From Verrucomicrobiota bacterium (GTDB lineage Bacteria > Verrucomicrobiota > Verrucomicrobiia > Limisphaerales > J093): DNA of 64,000 nucleotides. A model generated the notes under the pieces. That model saw only the letters and a program-made list of their open reading frames with translations. It had not been told where the DNA came from and did no database searches. Positions 25,681 to 34,435 of this stretch are shown one piece after another; position 1 is the stretch's first letter, and each line of letters opens with the position of its first letter. The position numbers and the translations under genes are program-made. The stretch is taken from the NCBI GenBank assembly GCA_029556615.1, contig JAKQDD010000089.1, positions 1-64,000 of the forward strand, read 5' to 3'.

Positions 25681-26210
25681 CGCTTTTCAGCCGGGGTCAC
25701 CAGGCCGCTGACCTGCAGCGCCAACGCCAGTTGCTGGCCTTCGGTGTCCCGGGCGGTAATATCCACCCCTTCGATCTTGAATGCCAATGGATCCTTCTCG
25801 ACTTCGTAGAGAAACCGGGCGACCTGGGACAGGCTCCCGACGGCATCGGCCCGGCAATCCAACGTCATCAGGTCCTCCGCCGTCTGCTTCCACTGGGGCC
25901 GGATCCCGCTCACACTGATGCCGCTTTGCCGGGACCAGCGCTCGAACGCCTTGAGCACCTGGCTCTCGGCCACCGAGACCTCATTGGACAGGAACCCGGT
26001 GCGCATGCTCTCCCACCGCTCGCGGATCGCCTGCTCCCGCTCGAGCAGAGCGGCGCCCTGGCCCACCGATTTCTCGAGCCGCCCCACTTCCTCGGAACGG
26101 GCCTTCCAGGTTCGGACGAGCGGCGTCACCACCAGCCGATCGCCCGCCCAGAGGGCGACCGCAATCCCTGCCACCGCCACCAGCGCCTGTTGTCGGTTTT
26201 GGAACTTCAT
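25677..26210 (-). CDS. gspM: Type II secretion protein M (GspM/PilO-like)
   Basis: 177 residues. A short cytoplasmic start (MKFQNRQQA) and one membrane helix (LVAVAGIAVALWAGDRLVV) are followed by a charged coiled-coil region (about 35-75). A ferredoxin-like C-terminal domain comes last. This is the usual plan of GspM/PilO, which binds GspL in the inner-membrane platform. The start is set by the ATGA overlap with gspL and by the helix position; the long in-frame extension upstream is the other strand-frame of gspL and not real. Confidence 0.78.
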   Translation of the reverse strand: MKFQNRQQALVAVAGIAVALWAGDRLVVTPLVRTWKARSEEVGRLEKSVGQGAALLEREQAIRERWESMRTGFLSNEVSVAESQVLKAFERWSRQSGISVSGIRPQWKQTAEDLMTLDCRADAVGSLSQVARFLYEVEKDPLAFKIEGVDITARDTEGQQLALALQVSGLVTPAEKR

Positions 26211-27646
26211 GGCCTGCCTGTTGGTCCCTGCCCCCACCGGAAATTGAAGGTGAACTCGATCGGCGATCGGCCCCGAATCTGGCTGACCTGCACGTCCGAG
26301 AGATCCTTGGCCGCCCGCAGCTGGTCCAGCGTCCGCAGCAGCGCCGCCTGGTCCCGAGCCGCCCCGGAACAGACAACCCTCGAAGCGTCGCGGATTTCCA
26401 CGACCTTGGCCGAGACGGCGCCATCCTCGGGGAACGCCTCCGTGATGCGGCGCAGGATGCCCAGCGACCGGACTGATTCGTCGAACCAGGGTCGGTAAAG
26501 GCGGATCTGCTGCTGGAGATCCTCGAGCTCGCTCACCCGCGACGAGATCGCCGCCCACCGCGACTGCCATCGCCACAGTTGAATCTGCTGGACCAGAAAC
26601 GCGATGCCCACCACCGCCACCACGACGCCCGCCGCAGCCCCCACCCCCGCAAGACGCCGCGAGGCGTAGCGGGCGGTCAGCCGCTCCCAGGCGCTGACCC
26701 GGGGCGGCAGGAATTCGAGTCGGGCGGGCTGGTCCGCCAAATGCCGCGCCGCCAGACTGATCGCCCCGGACACCGCCGTCCCCGGCGGCAGCGAGACGCC
26801 GTAGCCCTGCGGCTCGCAATCGCGCACCGCGGCCACCGCCAATCCGAGCGCCTCGGCCCTCGCCTCGAGCCCCTCGACCAGCTCCTGCGCCGCCTCGCCC
26901 CGGCCGTAAACCCGCACCCGCTTCACCCTCGATCGCAGCTCCCCCGGCAGTTGGCCGAGGGTGATCCTCACGTCCCGCAGGGATTGCTCGGCAGCGCTCG
27001 AAGGCGTCCCCCCTTCGCCCGCCCCGGCGCCCTCGACCAACCGCAGGGCGGCAATCCCCTGGCCGAACTCGAGGAGCAGGCCCACCGACGACTCGCCGGG
27101 GACCAGCGCCAGCGTTCCTTCGTCCGGGCTGCCGTTGTCCGCAGGCAACGCCACGATGCCCAGCGAGAAGCTCCGCGGCCGAAGCTGGGCCGCCCGCAGC
27201 ACCTGCTCGAGGCGCGTCACGTGCGATCGCCGCACCGCCACCAGGGTCGCATAGCCCCCGCCCCCCGGCGCGGCAAAGTAGGACGAGGCGAGCACCAGGG
27301 TCTCCAGACTGCACGGGAAACCCCGCTCCGCCTCGATCTGCAAGTAGCTCTCGCGATCGGCCTCGGGCAGCTCCGGGACCTTCACCTGAAGCGTGAGCGC
27401 CCAACCGAGCGGCAGGCCCATCACGCAGCTCCGCTCCCGCATGCCCGCCGCCTCGAGGTGCTTCCGGATTTCGCGGCCCACCAGCTCCGGATCGTCGGTG
27501 GCGGGATCCAGCGCCAGGGCGACCGACAGCGTTTGGAGAATCTCCGCCGACCCGTTCCGGCGGCGGAGCACGGCGCCTTCAAGCCGGCTGCCGTCCAGGG
27601 TCAGCCCGAGCACGGTCGATCCCCGCGGAGATTTGAGAGCGTTCAT
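26207..27646 (-). CDS. gspL: Type II secretion protein L (GspL/PilM-like)
   Basis: 479 residues from the ATG that overlaps the gspK stop (ATGA); an ATG two codons earlier is possible. The N-terminal part (about 1-330) has the actin-like ATPase fold seen in PilM/GspL (TVLGLTLDGSRLEGAVLRR, later CVMGLPLGWALTLQVKVPEL). A membrane helix (LAGVGAAAGVVVAVVGIAFLV) and a short periplasmic coiled coil with a ferredoxin-like domain follow. It connects the GspE ATPase to the membrane platform. Confidence 0.82.
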   Translation of the reverse strand: MNALKSPRGSTVLGLTLDGSRLEGAVLRRRNGSAEILQTLSVALALDPATDDPELVGREIRKHLEAAGMRERSCVMGLPLGWALTLQVKVPELPEADRESYLQIEAERGFPCSLETLVLASSYFAAPGGGGYATLVAVRRSHVTRLEQVLRAAQLRPRSFSLGIVALPADNGSPDEGTLALVPGESSVGLLLEFGQGIAALRLVEGAGAGEGGTPSSAAEQSLRDVRITLGQLPGELRSRVKRVRVYGRGEAAQELVEGLEARAEALGLAVAAVRDCEPQGYGVSLPPGTAVSGAISLAARHLADQPARLEFLPPRVSAWERLTARYASRRLAGVGAAAGVVVAVVGIAFLVQQIQLWRWQSRWAAISSRVSELEDLQQQIRLYRPWFDESVRSLGILRRITEAFPEDGAVSAKVVEIRDASRVVCSGAARDQAALLRTLDQLRAAKDLSDVQVSQIRGRSPIEFTFNFRWGQGPTGRP

Positions 27647-29070
27647 CGCCATAGCTGTCGTGCCAACTGCAGTTGCTCGCGGACCTCCGCGCCCAGCGCC
27701 CAGCCCAGATGGGTCAGATCCTGGCGGAAGAGGACCTGGGGCGTTCCGCTGCTGGTGTCGAAAACCAGGCGCACCCGCCGGTAGCCGCGGCCGTGCCGGC
27801 CCAGCGCCGCAATGTCCGCCGTGAATTGATACGTGCGCCCGATCAGGTAGGGACCGGCTTCCTTGATCGCCTCCTCGGACAACACGTCCGCCACCCACGC
27901 GACGGAGCAGGTGCCCTCCGGATTGGACAGGCGCTCGGCGACCACAGTGCCGGCGTTTTCGGTCCCGATCCCCGGAATGCAGGTCAGGACCGCTTCGCTC
28001 GCGGTGTTCACGTTGATCAGGCCCAGCTGGTTGGTGCCCGCCCCGAGGTTCGCCTCGACCAACGCGAATTCGTCGGCCGTCATCCCGCTGCGCGCGAAGA
28101 ACTCGAGCACGCTCGTGATGTCGTTGGCCGTGGCCAGCTGCTGGGAGATCTGGCTGGCCCGCTCCTCGCCGAGTTGCTCCCCGAGGAGCGTGATCACCTC
28201 CGTCCGGTTGGTCTGGGTGACATCGTAGATCGTCCCGGAGCTGTCCGCGGTTCCCGAGCCGGTCGCGCTGGTGCTGTCCGTCGCGCTGCTGCCGGATTGC
28301 GGCGCGCGCGTGTACACCGTGAGGTACTCGAGAATCCCAGGGTCCAAATGACCGTCGCGGTTGTCCGGCGGCGGCGACACGTCGCCGTCGTTCTCGTTGG
28401 GATCCAGCACGCCATTCCGGTTCAGATCCTCCCCGTACAGGATCTCGAGGGTCGCCCCGTAAACAAGGCGCAGCTCCTCGACGCTCTCGAAGTCCCCGTT
28501 CTTGCAGTGGTAGGGCGGATTCAGCCGGAGATAGGTGTCGTCTTCCACACCGCCGCTGCCGGGTTCGCTGTCGCTGTCCCGCCAGTCGATGATCGCCGCC
28601 GCAAACTCCGCGGTCATCCCCGGGAGCAGCTCGAGCATCTCGAGCGTCGCCGTGTTCAGGTTCAGTTTCGAAGCCTCATCCACCAGCCCGAACAGCGGCA
28701 AGTCGAGCGTGTCCGCATCGTCACCCCGCCCAATCAGCCAGAAGTTGGCCTCGCCGACAGGGACCGCTTCGTAGAGCGACGCGTCAACGTCCGGGGCCAT
28801 GCCCGGCTCGTCGAGTTCGCTCAGGAGATACCCGACGTAGCGCGCCGCTCCGTTGATCGCCTGTTCCGCCTGAATCGCCGCCACCCGGTTGTCCGCGGCC
28901 CGCAGTTCGAGCGACATCGAGTGGGCGAAGTAGAGCGCCACGCTCACCAGGCCAAACCCGACCCAGAGCACAATGACCATCACCGATCCCCGTGTTTCGG
29001 GGTCGACACCCGGTCGCCCGGCAACCGGCCGGGGGTTCAGGACCGCGAGGGTGGCGGCGGACACTCTCAT
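27643..29070 (-). CDS. gspK: Minor pseudopilin GspK
   Basis: 475 residues, far longer than other pseudopilins, as expected for GspK. The N-terminal helix is GSVMVIVLWVGFGLVSVALYFAHS. Two helix-hairpin-helix-like stretches are visible: NLNTATLEMLELLPGMTAEFAAAIIDWRD and INVNTASEAVLTCIPGIGTENAG. Between them is an insert with an EF-hand-like loop DLNRNGVLDPNE and a second Asp-rich loop (DNRDGHLDPG), consistent with the calcium sites known in GspK. It caps the pseudopilus tip with GspI and GspJ, whose genes are adjacent. It starts by an ATGA overlap with gspJ. Confidence 0.85.
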   Translation of the reverse strand: MRVSAATLAVLNPRPVAGRPGVDPETRGSVMVIVLWVGFGLVSVALYFAHSMSLELRAADNRVAAIQAEQAINGAARYVGYLLSELDEPGMAPDVDASLYEAVPVGEANFWLIGRGDDADTLDLPLFGLVDEASKLNLNTATLEMLELLPGMTAEFAAAIIDWRDSDSEPGSGGVEDDTYLRLNPPYHCKNGDFESVEELRLVYGATLEILYGEDLNRNGVLDPNENDGDVSPPPDNRDGHLDPGILEYLTVYTRAPQSGSSATDSTSATGSGTADSSGTIYDVTQTNRTEVITLLGEQLGEERASQISQQLATANDITSVLEFFARSGMTADEFALVEANLGAGTNQLGLINVNTASEAVLTCIPGIGTENAGTVVAERLSNPEGTCSVAWVADVLSEEAIKEAGPYLIGRTYQFTADIAALGRHGRGYRRVRLVFDTSSGTPQVLFRQDLTHLGWALGAEVREQLQLARQLWR

Positions 29071-29897
29071 CGGCCCCCTCCCGTGCCGCCCGGGTTGCCG
29101 CCCCCACCGCCGCCGCCGCCGCTGGACCCGCCGCCGCTCGTCGATTCGCTGCCCTCGGCTTCGGCGGTCGCGTTCGTCTGGACCACAACCATGACCGGCA
29201 CGACCAGCTCGGTCGGGATCGGCGTTTGCAGGCCGACCGCCTCCGGGGATCGCGTCAGTTCGACCCGGACCGCCCGGGGCAAAGGCGTCTCTTCCGTGGT
29301 CGAATCCCAGGTCTCGAGCCACTGCGTGCCGTCGTAAAAAAAGAACCGGACGTCCTCGACCCCGCTCAGCAACCGTTCCTCGGTCCATTCCTCCTGGTTG
29401 GGGGGCAGGAGATTCCTGGTGACCGACCGGACGAGGTCGAGCCCGACGGCGGTCTGGTTGGTGGGCGACATCAGGTAGTACGTCACGCGCTGCACCTCCG
29501 CCCACGGCAGATCGTCGCCCAGCACCCCGACCGCCGTGTACAAGTCCGGGCTCACCTGTTGCGCGCCGCTCCGGACTTCCGAGCTGCCCGCTGTGATCAA
29601 GGAGTCAGCGTTCGTCGAGGCCGTCGTGGGGGTTGTCTGCAGCGCGCCGAACAGGGTGCCGCCGGGAGGGACGAGGTTGGCGAGGTCCCGCTGCAGGTAC
29701 GCCAGCGCCCGTTGCACCGGCAGGGCTGCATCCAGCGATTGCGTGGTCCGGTCGCGCAGCCGGATGGCGTTGAAGAACACCCCGTGGACGGCGACCAGGA
29801 TGATGGCGAAGGCGGTCGTCGCGAACAGGACCTCGATCAGCGTGAACGCCGGTTCCGCCGGAAGGCCGCGGACTGCGAATGGACGCCGGGCGTTCAT
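29067..29897 (-). CDS. gspJ: Minor pseudopilin GspJ
   Basis: 276 residues. Prepilin-type N-terminus EPAFTLIEVLFATTAFAIILVAV; the residue before the cleaved bond is Ala instead of the usual Gly, while Glu5 of the mature protein is kept. The globular part is about 200 residues (QRDLANLVPPGGTL, VTYYLMSPTN, VEDVRFFFYDGTQWLETWDS), as in GspJ. The last 30 residues are almost only Gly, Ser and Thr. It overlaps gspI by ATGA. Confidence 0.85.
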   Translation of the reverse strand: MNARRPFAVRGLPAEPAFTLIEVLFATTAFAIILVAVHGVFFNAIRLRDRTTQSLDAALPVQRALAYLQRDLANLVPPGGTLFGALQTTPTTASTNADSLITAGSSEVRSGAQQVSPDLYTAVGVLGDDLPWAEVQRVTYYLMSPTNQTAVGLDLVRSVTRNLLPPNQEEWTEERLLSGVEDVRFFFYDGTQWLETWDSTTEETPLPRAVRVELTRSPEAVGLQTPIPTELVVPVMVVVQTNATAEAEGSESTSGGGSSGGGGGGGGNPGGTGGGR

Positions 29898-30304
29898 GAC
29901 GTGCTCGAGTCCACAAGGGTCACGAGCTGGACGGTGTGCTCGAGGCCCTGGACGCCAAATCGGACTTCGACCGTCACCTCGGTCATGCTGTCCTCGGACC
30001 AGGTGTTCTCCTCGACGCTCCAGAGGTAGGTCAGGGCCCCCTCCTGCACCGTGCCGGTATTGGCCATGCGCTGGGTGTCGCGCGTCACCACGTATTCGTT
30101 CAAGACCCGCTCCGCGACCCGGGCCGCGACGCCCTTGCGCTCGCTGACCATGCCCGCCCGGCTGGCCACGCGAAGGCCCTCGACGGCGACTGGCAGCAGG
30201 ATGGCCAAAAAGACCATCGCCGCCAGCACCTCGACGAGCGTGAACCCCGCCCGGGGCCCGCCGCTAGCGCCGGACTCCGGCCGGTGGATCGCTTTGAATC
30301 GCAT
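29894..30304 (-). CDS. gspI: Minor pseudopilin GspI
   Basis: 136 residues from MRFKAIHRPES. Prepilin leader with a normal cleavage site (PRAG|FTLVEVLAAMVFLAILLPVAV). The short globular domain contains YVVTRDTQRM and TYLWSVEENTW. Size and position between gspH and gspJ fit GspI. The start lies 41 bp inside gspH. The longer in-frame extension upstream is rejected because it would place 33 additional arginine-rich residues before the leader. Confidence 0.8.
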   Translation of the reverse strand: MRFKAIHRPESGASGGPRAGFTLVEVLAAMVFLAILLPVAVEGLRVASRAGMVSERKGVAARVAERVLNEYVVTRDTQRMANTGTVQEGALTYLWSVEENTWSEDSMTEVTVEVRFGVQGLEHTVQLVTLVDSSTS

Positions 30305-30905
30305 AGTACAGGCGGTTCGTGCTCTGCACGAGCCACCGCTCGTTGGCCCGGTTCTCCTCCTCGCCTTCCCGGAGGAGAATCCAGGCCGGGCTTTCCTCGC
30401 CAAGATAACCGTCCGGCAGAAACCGGATCACAACCTGGTTCCGGTCCCCCGTGCCGACGCTCTGCGCCGTCGAACGCAGACTCGAACTCGACGTCGTGGT
30501 TTGCACCCCAAACACACCGGGCGGACCGTAGGCAGTGCGGGCCGCGGGCGTCGCCGCCTCGAACGAGACCTTCGAGTCCGCCGTGTAGGCTGCGGCGCGG
30601 TCGTCCTCCTCGACGAACCCTTCGACGGCCTCGAGCCCGTAGACCCCCTGCTCCATGTCGAGCCAGAGGATCATCGGCACGCCCTCGGCCACCGCGCGGT
30701 TCTGCCCGTAGCGCGTCAGGGCGAAGAGCCGGCAGGCCTCCGAGTCGATCACGCGCCCGCGGAAGAAGCCGCGGAGCGACGGATAGGCCAGTGTGAGGAC
30801 GATTGCCAGCATGGCCATCACCAGGATCAGCTCGATCAGCGTGAAGCCCCTTCCCCGAAGGACCTCACCGCTGCGAGCGGTTCGATTTCCAGTTCGTGAT
30901 GTCAT
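30264..30905 (-). CDS. gspH: Minor pseudopilin GspH-like
   Basis: 213 residues from the ATG at 30905, which has a purine-rich GGGGA upstream; an ATG at 30926 is the alternative. The leader RGRG|FTLIELILVMAMLAIVLTLAYPSLRGFFRG is typical. The rest is a beta-rich domain (NRAVAEGVPMILWLDMEQGVYGLE, VVIRFLPDGYLG) of the GspH/FimT type. It overlaps the end of gspG by 41 bp. GspH is a minor component near the pseudopilus tip. Confidence 0.8.
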   Translation of the reverse strand: MTSRTGNRTARSGEVLRGRGFTLIELILVMAMLAIVLTLAYPSLRGFFRGRVIDSEACRLFALTRYGQNRAVAEGVPMILWLDMEQGVYGLEAVEGFVEEDDRAAAYTADSKVSFEAATPAARTAYGPPGVFGVQTTTSSSSLRSTAQSVGTGDRNQVVIRFLPDGYLGEESPAWILLREGEEENRANERWLVQSTNRLYYAIQSDPPAGVRR

Positions 30906-31335
30906 CGTCGGTCCCCGTTCTTCCATCCGGACCCGCCGACATCAGGTCGTAGGCGTTCGCGTTCTGCTTGCCCGGGAACTCGTAGATATAAGCATTGCCC
31001 CACGGGTCGTTCGGCACGTCGCCCTTCAGGTACGGGCCCCTCCAGTTCTGGGCGTCGCGCGGCTGCTCGACGAGGTCCTGAAGCCCGCTGCGGCCCTTGG
31101 GATAGTACCCGTTGTCCACCTCGAACGCGTCGAGCGCGGTGCCGAAGGTGGCAATCTGGGAGACGGCGGCCGTGACCCGGGCCTGCTCCGTGCGCCCGGA
31201 GAACTTCGGCACCACGATCGCGGCCAGAATGCCGAGAATCACCATCACCAACAGCAGCTCGATCAGGGTGAACGCCCGCCGCAGCGTCCGCCGGCGGGCC
31301 CGGGATTCGATGGAGGTCAGTTTCATGGTTCGCAT
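30865..31335 (-). CDS. gspG: Major pseudopilin GspG
   Basis: 156 residues. The leader RRA|FTLIELLLVMVILGILAAIVVPKF is followed by the GspG C-terminal pattern: ALDAFEVDNGYYPKGRSGLQDLV, NWRGPYLK, DPWGNAYIYEFPG and LMSAGPDG with the calcium-site GTDDDITNW. It is the main subunit of the type II pseudopilus. The residue before the cleavage site is Ala, not Gly. An ATG three codons in (31326) is also possible. It lies 9 bp after gspF. Confidence 0.93.
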   Translation of the reverse strand: MRTMKLTSIESRARRRTLRRAFTLIELLLVMVILGILAAIVVPKFSGRTEQARVTAAVSQIATFGTALDAFEVDNGYYPKGRSGLQDLVEQPRDAQNWRGPYLKGDVPNDPWGNAYIYEFPGKQNANAYDLMSAGPDGRTGTDDDITNWKSNRSQR

Positions 31336-31344
31336 GCGTTGGGG

Positions 31345-32637
31345 TTACTTGATGTAGTCCTGCAGACTGAAGATGGGAATCACCATGCCGATGAAGATCG
31401 TGCCGATGAAGACGGCGATGGCGAACAGCATGAGCGGTTCCGCCAGGGCCACCGCCGTCCGCAGTTGCCGATCCAAATCGCCTTCCGTAACCGCCGCCAC
31501 CCGCACGAGCTCCTGGTCGAGCCGGCCGCTCTCCTCGGCCACGGAGATCATCTCGAGCACCGACCCGCTGAACAGCGTCCGGCACTCGGACAGGCTCGGC
31601 CCAAGCGCCTGCCCCTCCTTCACCCGGTCGATCGAGGTGCTCACCGCGTCCACCAGGATCTGATTGCCGATGGACCGGCGCGCGACGTTCAAGGCATTGA
31701 TCAGCGGCACCCCGGCCCCCAACAGCGTGCCCAGCATCCGGCAGAACCGGGCCAGGGCAAACCGGGCCACCAGTCCTCCGACCGCCGGCACCCGCAGGAT
31801 CCATCCCTCCCAAGTCCGGCGGCCCGCCGGCGACACCAGCCAGTGGCGCAGAAGAAACACCCCGACGACCACACCGGCCGCAAGGAACAGCCCGTACGAC
31901 CTCACCGCGTCGCTCGCCCCCACAATGATCCGGGTCAGCAGCGGCAGCGCAGCGCCGAAATCCGAGAAGATCGCCTGAAACCGCGGTATGAAGAACACGA
32001 GCAGGAACGTCAGCACCCCCAGCGCCAGCACCAGCAGGATCGTCGGATACAGCAGGGCGGTCATCACTTTGCCCCGGATCTCCTTGTCCCGCGCCTGGAA
32101 CTCCGCGATCTGGGCCAGCACCACGTCGAGGAATCCCCCGGTCTCACCCGCCTCGACCATCGCCACATAGACCCGCGGGAAAGTCTCCGGCGACTGCGCC
32201 ATGGCGTTGGCCAGCGACATCCCGTCCACCACCCGGTCGTGAACCTCCTTCCACCGGGCACGCGCCACGGGGGCATTGGCCTCGCGATGCAAAATCACCA
32301 GGGCCCGGCTCAAAGGCACCCCCGCCGCCAACAGACTCGACAGCAGCCGGGTGAAATTCTCGAGCATCCGCGCCGACACCCGCTGCCCCCCGCCCAGGGA
32401 CCAGCCCGGGGCAGGTTCACCGGGAGCCGCGGAGGCGCCATTCCCGTTCCGGCCGGAGGACTTGCCCGCGGCGCCCCCGGAACCACCGCTCCCGTTCGAT
32501 CCGCGCTCGACCAGCCGGATCGGCCGCAGTTGCCGGCTCTCCATCTGCTGAAACGCCTCGGCCCGGCCGGGGGCTTCGATCTGGCCGTCCGCGACCGTCC
32601 CATCCGGCTGAAGCGCGCGATAGTCGAAGAGCGGCAT
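31345..32637 (-). CDS. gspF: Type II secretion inner-membrane protein GspF
   Basis: 430 residues starting MPLFDYRALQPDGT. It has two homologous T2SSF domains: about 95-220 with LLSSLLAAGVPLSRALVIL and MVEAGETGGFLDVVL, and about 300-425 with MLGTLLGAGVPLINALNV and ISVAEESGRLDQELVRVA. Membrane helices lie near 195-220, 245-265 and 400-425. A Gly/Ser/Asn/Ala-rich linker (about 48-80) in the N-terminal part is an unusual insertion. GspF is the polytopic core of the platform driven by GspE. It starts 14 bp after gspE. Confidence 0.93.
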   Translation of the reverse strand: MPLFDYRALQPDGTVADGQIEAPGRAEAFQQMESRQLRPIRLVERGSNGSGGSGGAAGKSSGRNGNGASAAPGEPAPGWSLGGGQRVSARMLENFTRLLSSLLAAGVPLSRALVILHREANAPVARARWKEVHDRVVDGMSLANAMAQSPETFPRVYVAMVEAGETGGFLDVVLAQIAEFQARDKEIRGKVMTALLYPTILLVLALGVLTFLLVFFIPRFQAIFSDFGAALPLLTRIIVGASDAVRSYGLFLAAGVVVGVFLLRHWLVSPAGRRTWEGWILRVPAVGGLVARFALARFCRMLGTLLGAGVPLINALNVARRSIGNQILVDAVSTSIDRVKEGQALGPSLSECRTLFSGSVLEMISVAEESGRLDQELVRVAAVTEGDLDRQLRTAVALAEPLMLFAIAVFIGTIFIGMVIPIFSLQDYIK

Positions 32638-32651
32638 AGGCGGGAACCGGC

Positions 32652-34412
32652 TCAGGACTTCTCGGCGGCAAGGCGTTCGCCGGCGTTCTCCTCGGGCTCC
32701 CCGCCGGGCGACTGTTCCTTGGTGACGCGCAGGACTTCCTCCGGGGTGGTGGCCCCCAGGCGCACCAGCCGCCAGCCGTCTTCCGCCAGGGTCCGCATCC
32801 CGTTCCGGCGGGCGGCGTCGCGGATCTGGTCGCTGGACGCATGCCGGAGGATCAACTGCCGGATTTCGTTGTCCGAGTCCATCCACTCGAAGATGGCGCG
32901 GCGCCCGTGGTAGCCGGTCTGGCGGCAGGCGCGGCAGCCGACGGCCCTGAACACCGGGATCTCCGCCGGGATCCCGAGCTGGGCCTTGAAGGCCTGCGTG
33001 GCCGGAGAGACGTTCTCCTGTTTGCAGTGGTTGCAGAGAACCCGCACCAGGCGCTGAGCCAGCACCGCCTCGAGCGAGGAAGCCACAAGGTACGGCTCGA
33101 CCCCCATGTCGACCAGCCTCGTCAGCGCCCCCGGCGCGTCGTTGGTGTGCAGCGTCGAGAACACCAGGTGCCCCGTCAGCGAAGCCTGGACCGCAATCTG
33201 CGCGGTCTCGTGATCGCGGATCTCCCCCACGAGAATCACGTCGGGATCGTGGCGCAGGATCGACCGCAGCCCCCGGGCAAAGGTGAGCCCGGCCTTCTCG
33301 TTCACCTGGATCTGGTTCACCCCGCGCAGCTGGTACTCGATCGGGTCCTCGATGGTGATGATCTTGCGGACGCTGTCGTTGATCTCGTTGAGGGCCGTGT
33401 ACAAGGTCGAGGTCTTGCCGCTGCCGGTGGGGCCGGTGACCAGGATGATGCCATGGGGAAGCCCCAGCACCCGATGGAACGAGCGGTGCTCGTGCTCGTC
33501 CAGACCCAGCTCGCCCATGCCCCGCAGGGTCGCGTTCTGCCGCAGTAGCCGCAGCACCACCGCCTCCCCATGCAGCATCGGGATCACCGAAACCCGGATG
33601 TCCACCTCGCTCTCGTCGATGCGCACCTTGATGCGGCCGTCCTGCGGAAGCCGCTTCTCGGCGATGTTCAGGTGGCTGAGGATCTTGACGCGGGAGACGA
33701 TGGCCGGCTGGAACCGCTTGATCTGCGCCGGCACCGGGACCTCCTGCAGCACGCCGTCGATCCGGTACCGGATGCGCAATTCGTCCTCGAACGGCTCGAG
33801 ATGGACGTCCGAGGCCCGCAACTCGATGGCGTCGCGCAACACCTGGTTCACAAACCGGATGATCGAGGCGTCCTCGGCCGCCGTGTCCAGGTTGGTGTCC
33901 TCGTCCCGCTGGTCGTCGACCACCTGGATCGGCGCCTCCTCCTCGAGCGTGTCGATGGTGTCGGCGCCAACCCCCAGGTGCTTCTTCATCTCGCGCTGGA
34001 TCGCCTCGCGCGGCGCCAGCACCGGCTGGAGCCGAAGCCCGGTCAGCGCCTTCAGCGTGTCGAACCCCTGCGTCGCAAACAGCCGGCTCGTGGCAATCTC
34101 GATCGCGCCGTTGACCCGCCGCAGCGGAAGCAGTTCGTCCCGCAGCAAAACCCGCGCGGGAAACAGCGAAAGCACCTGCTTGTCGGGCTCGACCGACTCG
34201 AGGGTGCTGAAGGTGAGCCCGTATTCGTCCGCCAGCCAATGGAGCACGTCCTCCTCGCTGCGGATCGCCGGGGCATCCGCGCCGGCGAGGCGGCGCGCCA
34301 GCAGCCGGGCATCGCTCTCGGCCAACTGTCGCGCCGCCGTCATCTGCTCGAGCAGCGCCGGAAGCGGTGGCTTCGCGGTGGCGCTGCCCGAGGTTGCGGG
34401 TGCTTCGTTCAC
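32652..34412 (-). CDS. gspE: Type II secretion ATPase GspE
   Basis: 586 residues. An N-terminal GspE/PilB domain (ESDARLLARRLAG...VLHWLADEYGLTF) precedes the ATPase core. Walker A is GPTGSGKTST (327-336); an Asp box ITIEDPIEYQL, the Walker B region DVILVGEIRDHETAQIA and a His box GHLVFSTLHTNDAPGA follow. The zinc tetracysteine is CNHC...CRAC (about 458-500), followed by QTGYHGRRAIFEW. It powers pseudopilus assembly in the cytoplasm. It is the second gene of the operon, 23 bp after the small secreted protein gene. Confidence 0.95.
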   Translation of the reverse strand: MNEAPATSGSATAKPPLPALLEQMTAARQLAESDARLLARRLAGADAPAIRSEEDVLHWLADEYGLTFSTLESVEPDKQVLSLFPARVLLRDELLPLRRVNGAIEIATSRLFATQGFDTLKALTGLRLQPVLAPREAIQREMKKHLGVGADTIDTLEEEAPIQVVDDQRDEDTNLDTAAEDASIIRFVNQVLRDAIELRASDVHLEPFEDELRIRYRIDGVLQEVPVPAQIKRFQPAIVSRVKILSHLNIAEKRLPQDGRIKVRIDESEVDIRVSVIPMLHGEAVVLRLLRQNATLRGMGELGLDEHEHRSFHRVLGLPHGIILVTGPTGSGKTSTLYTALNEINDSVRKIITIEDPIEYQLRGVNQIQVNEKAGLTFARGLRSILRHDPDVILVGEIRDHETAQIAVQASLTGHLVFSTLHTNDAPGALTRLVDMGVEPYLVASSLEAVLAQRLVRVLCNHCKQENVSPATQAFKAQLGIPAEIPVFRAVGCRACRQTGYHGRRAIFEWMDSDNEIRQLILRHASSDQIRDAARRNGMRTLAEDGWRLVRLGATTPEEVLRVTKEQSPGGEPEENAGERLAAEKS

Positions 34413-34435
34413 GGGCTCGACGGAAGTGAATCGTG

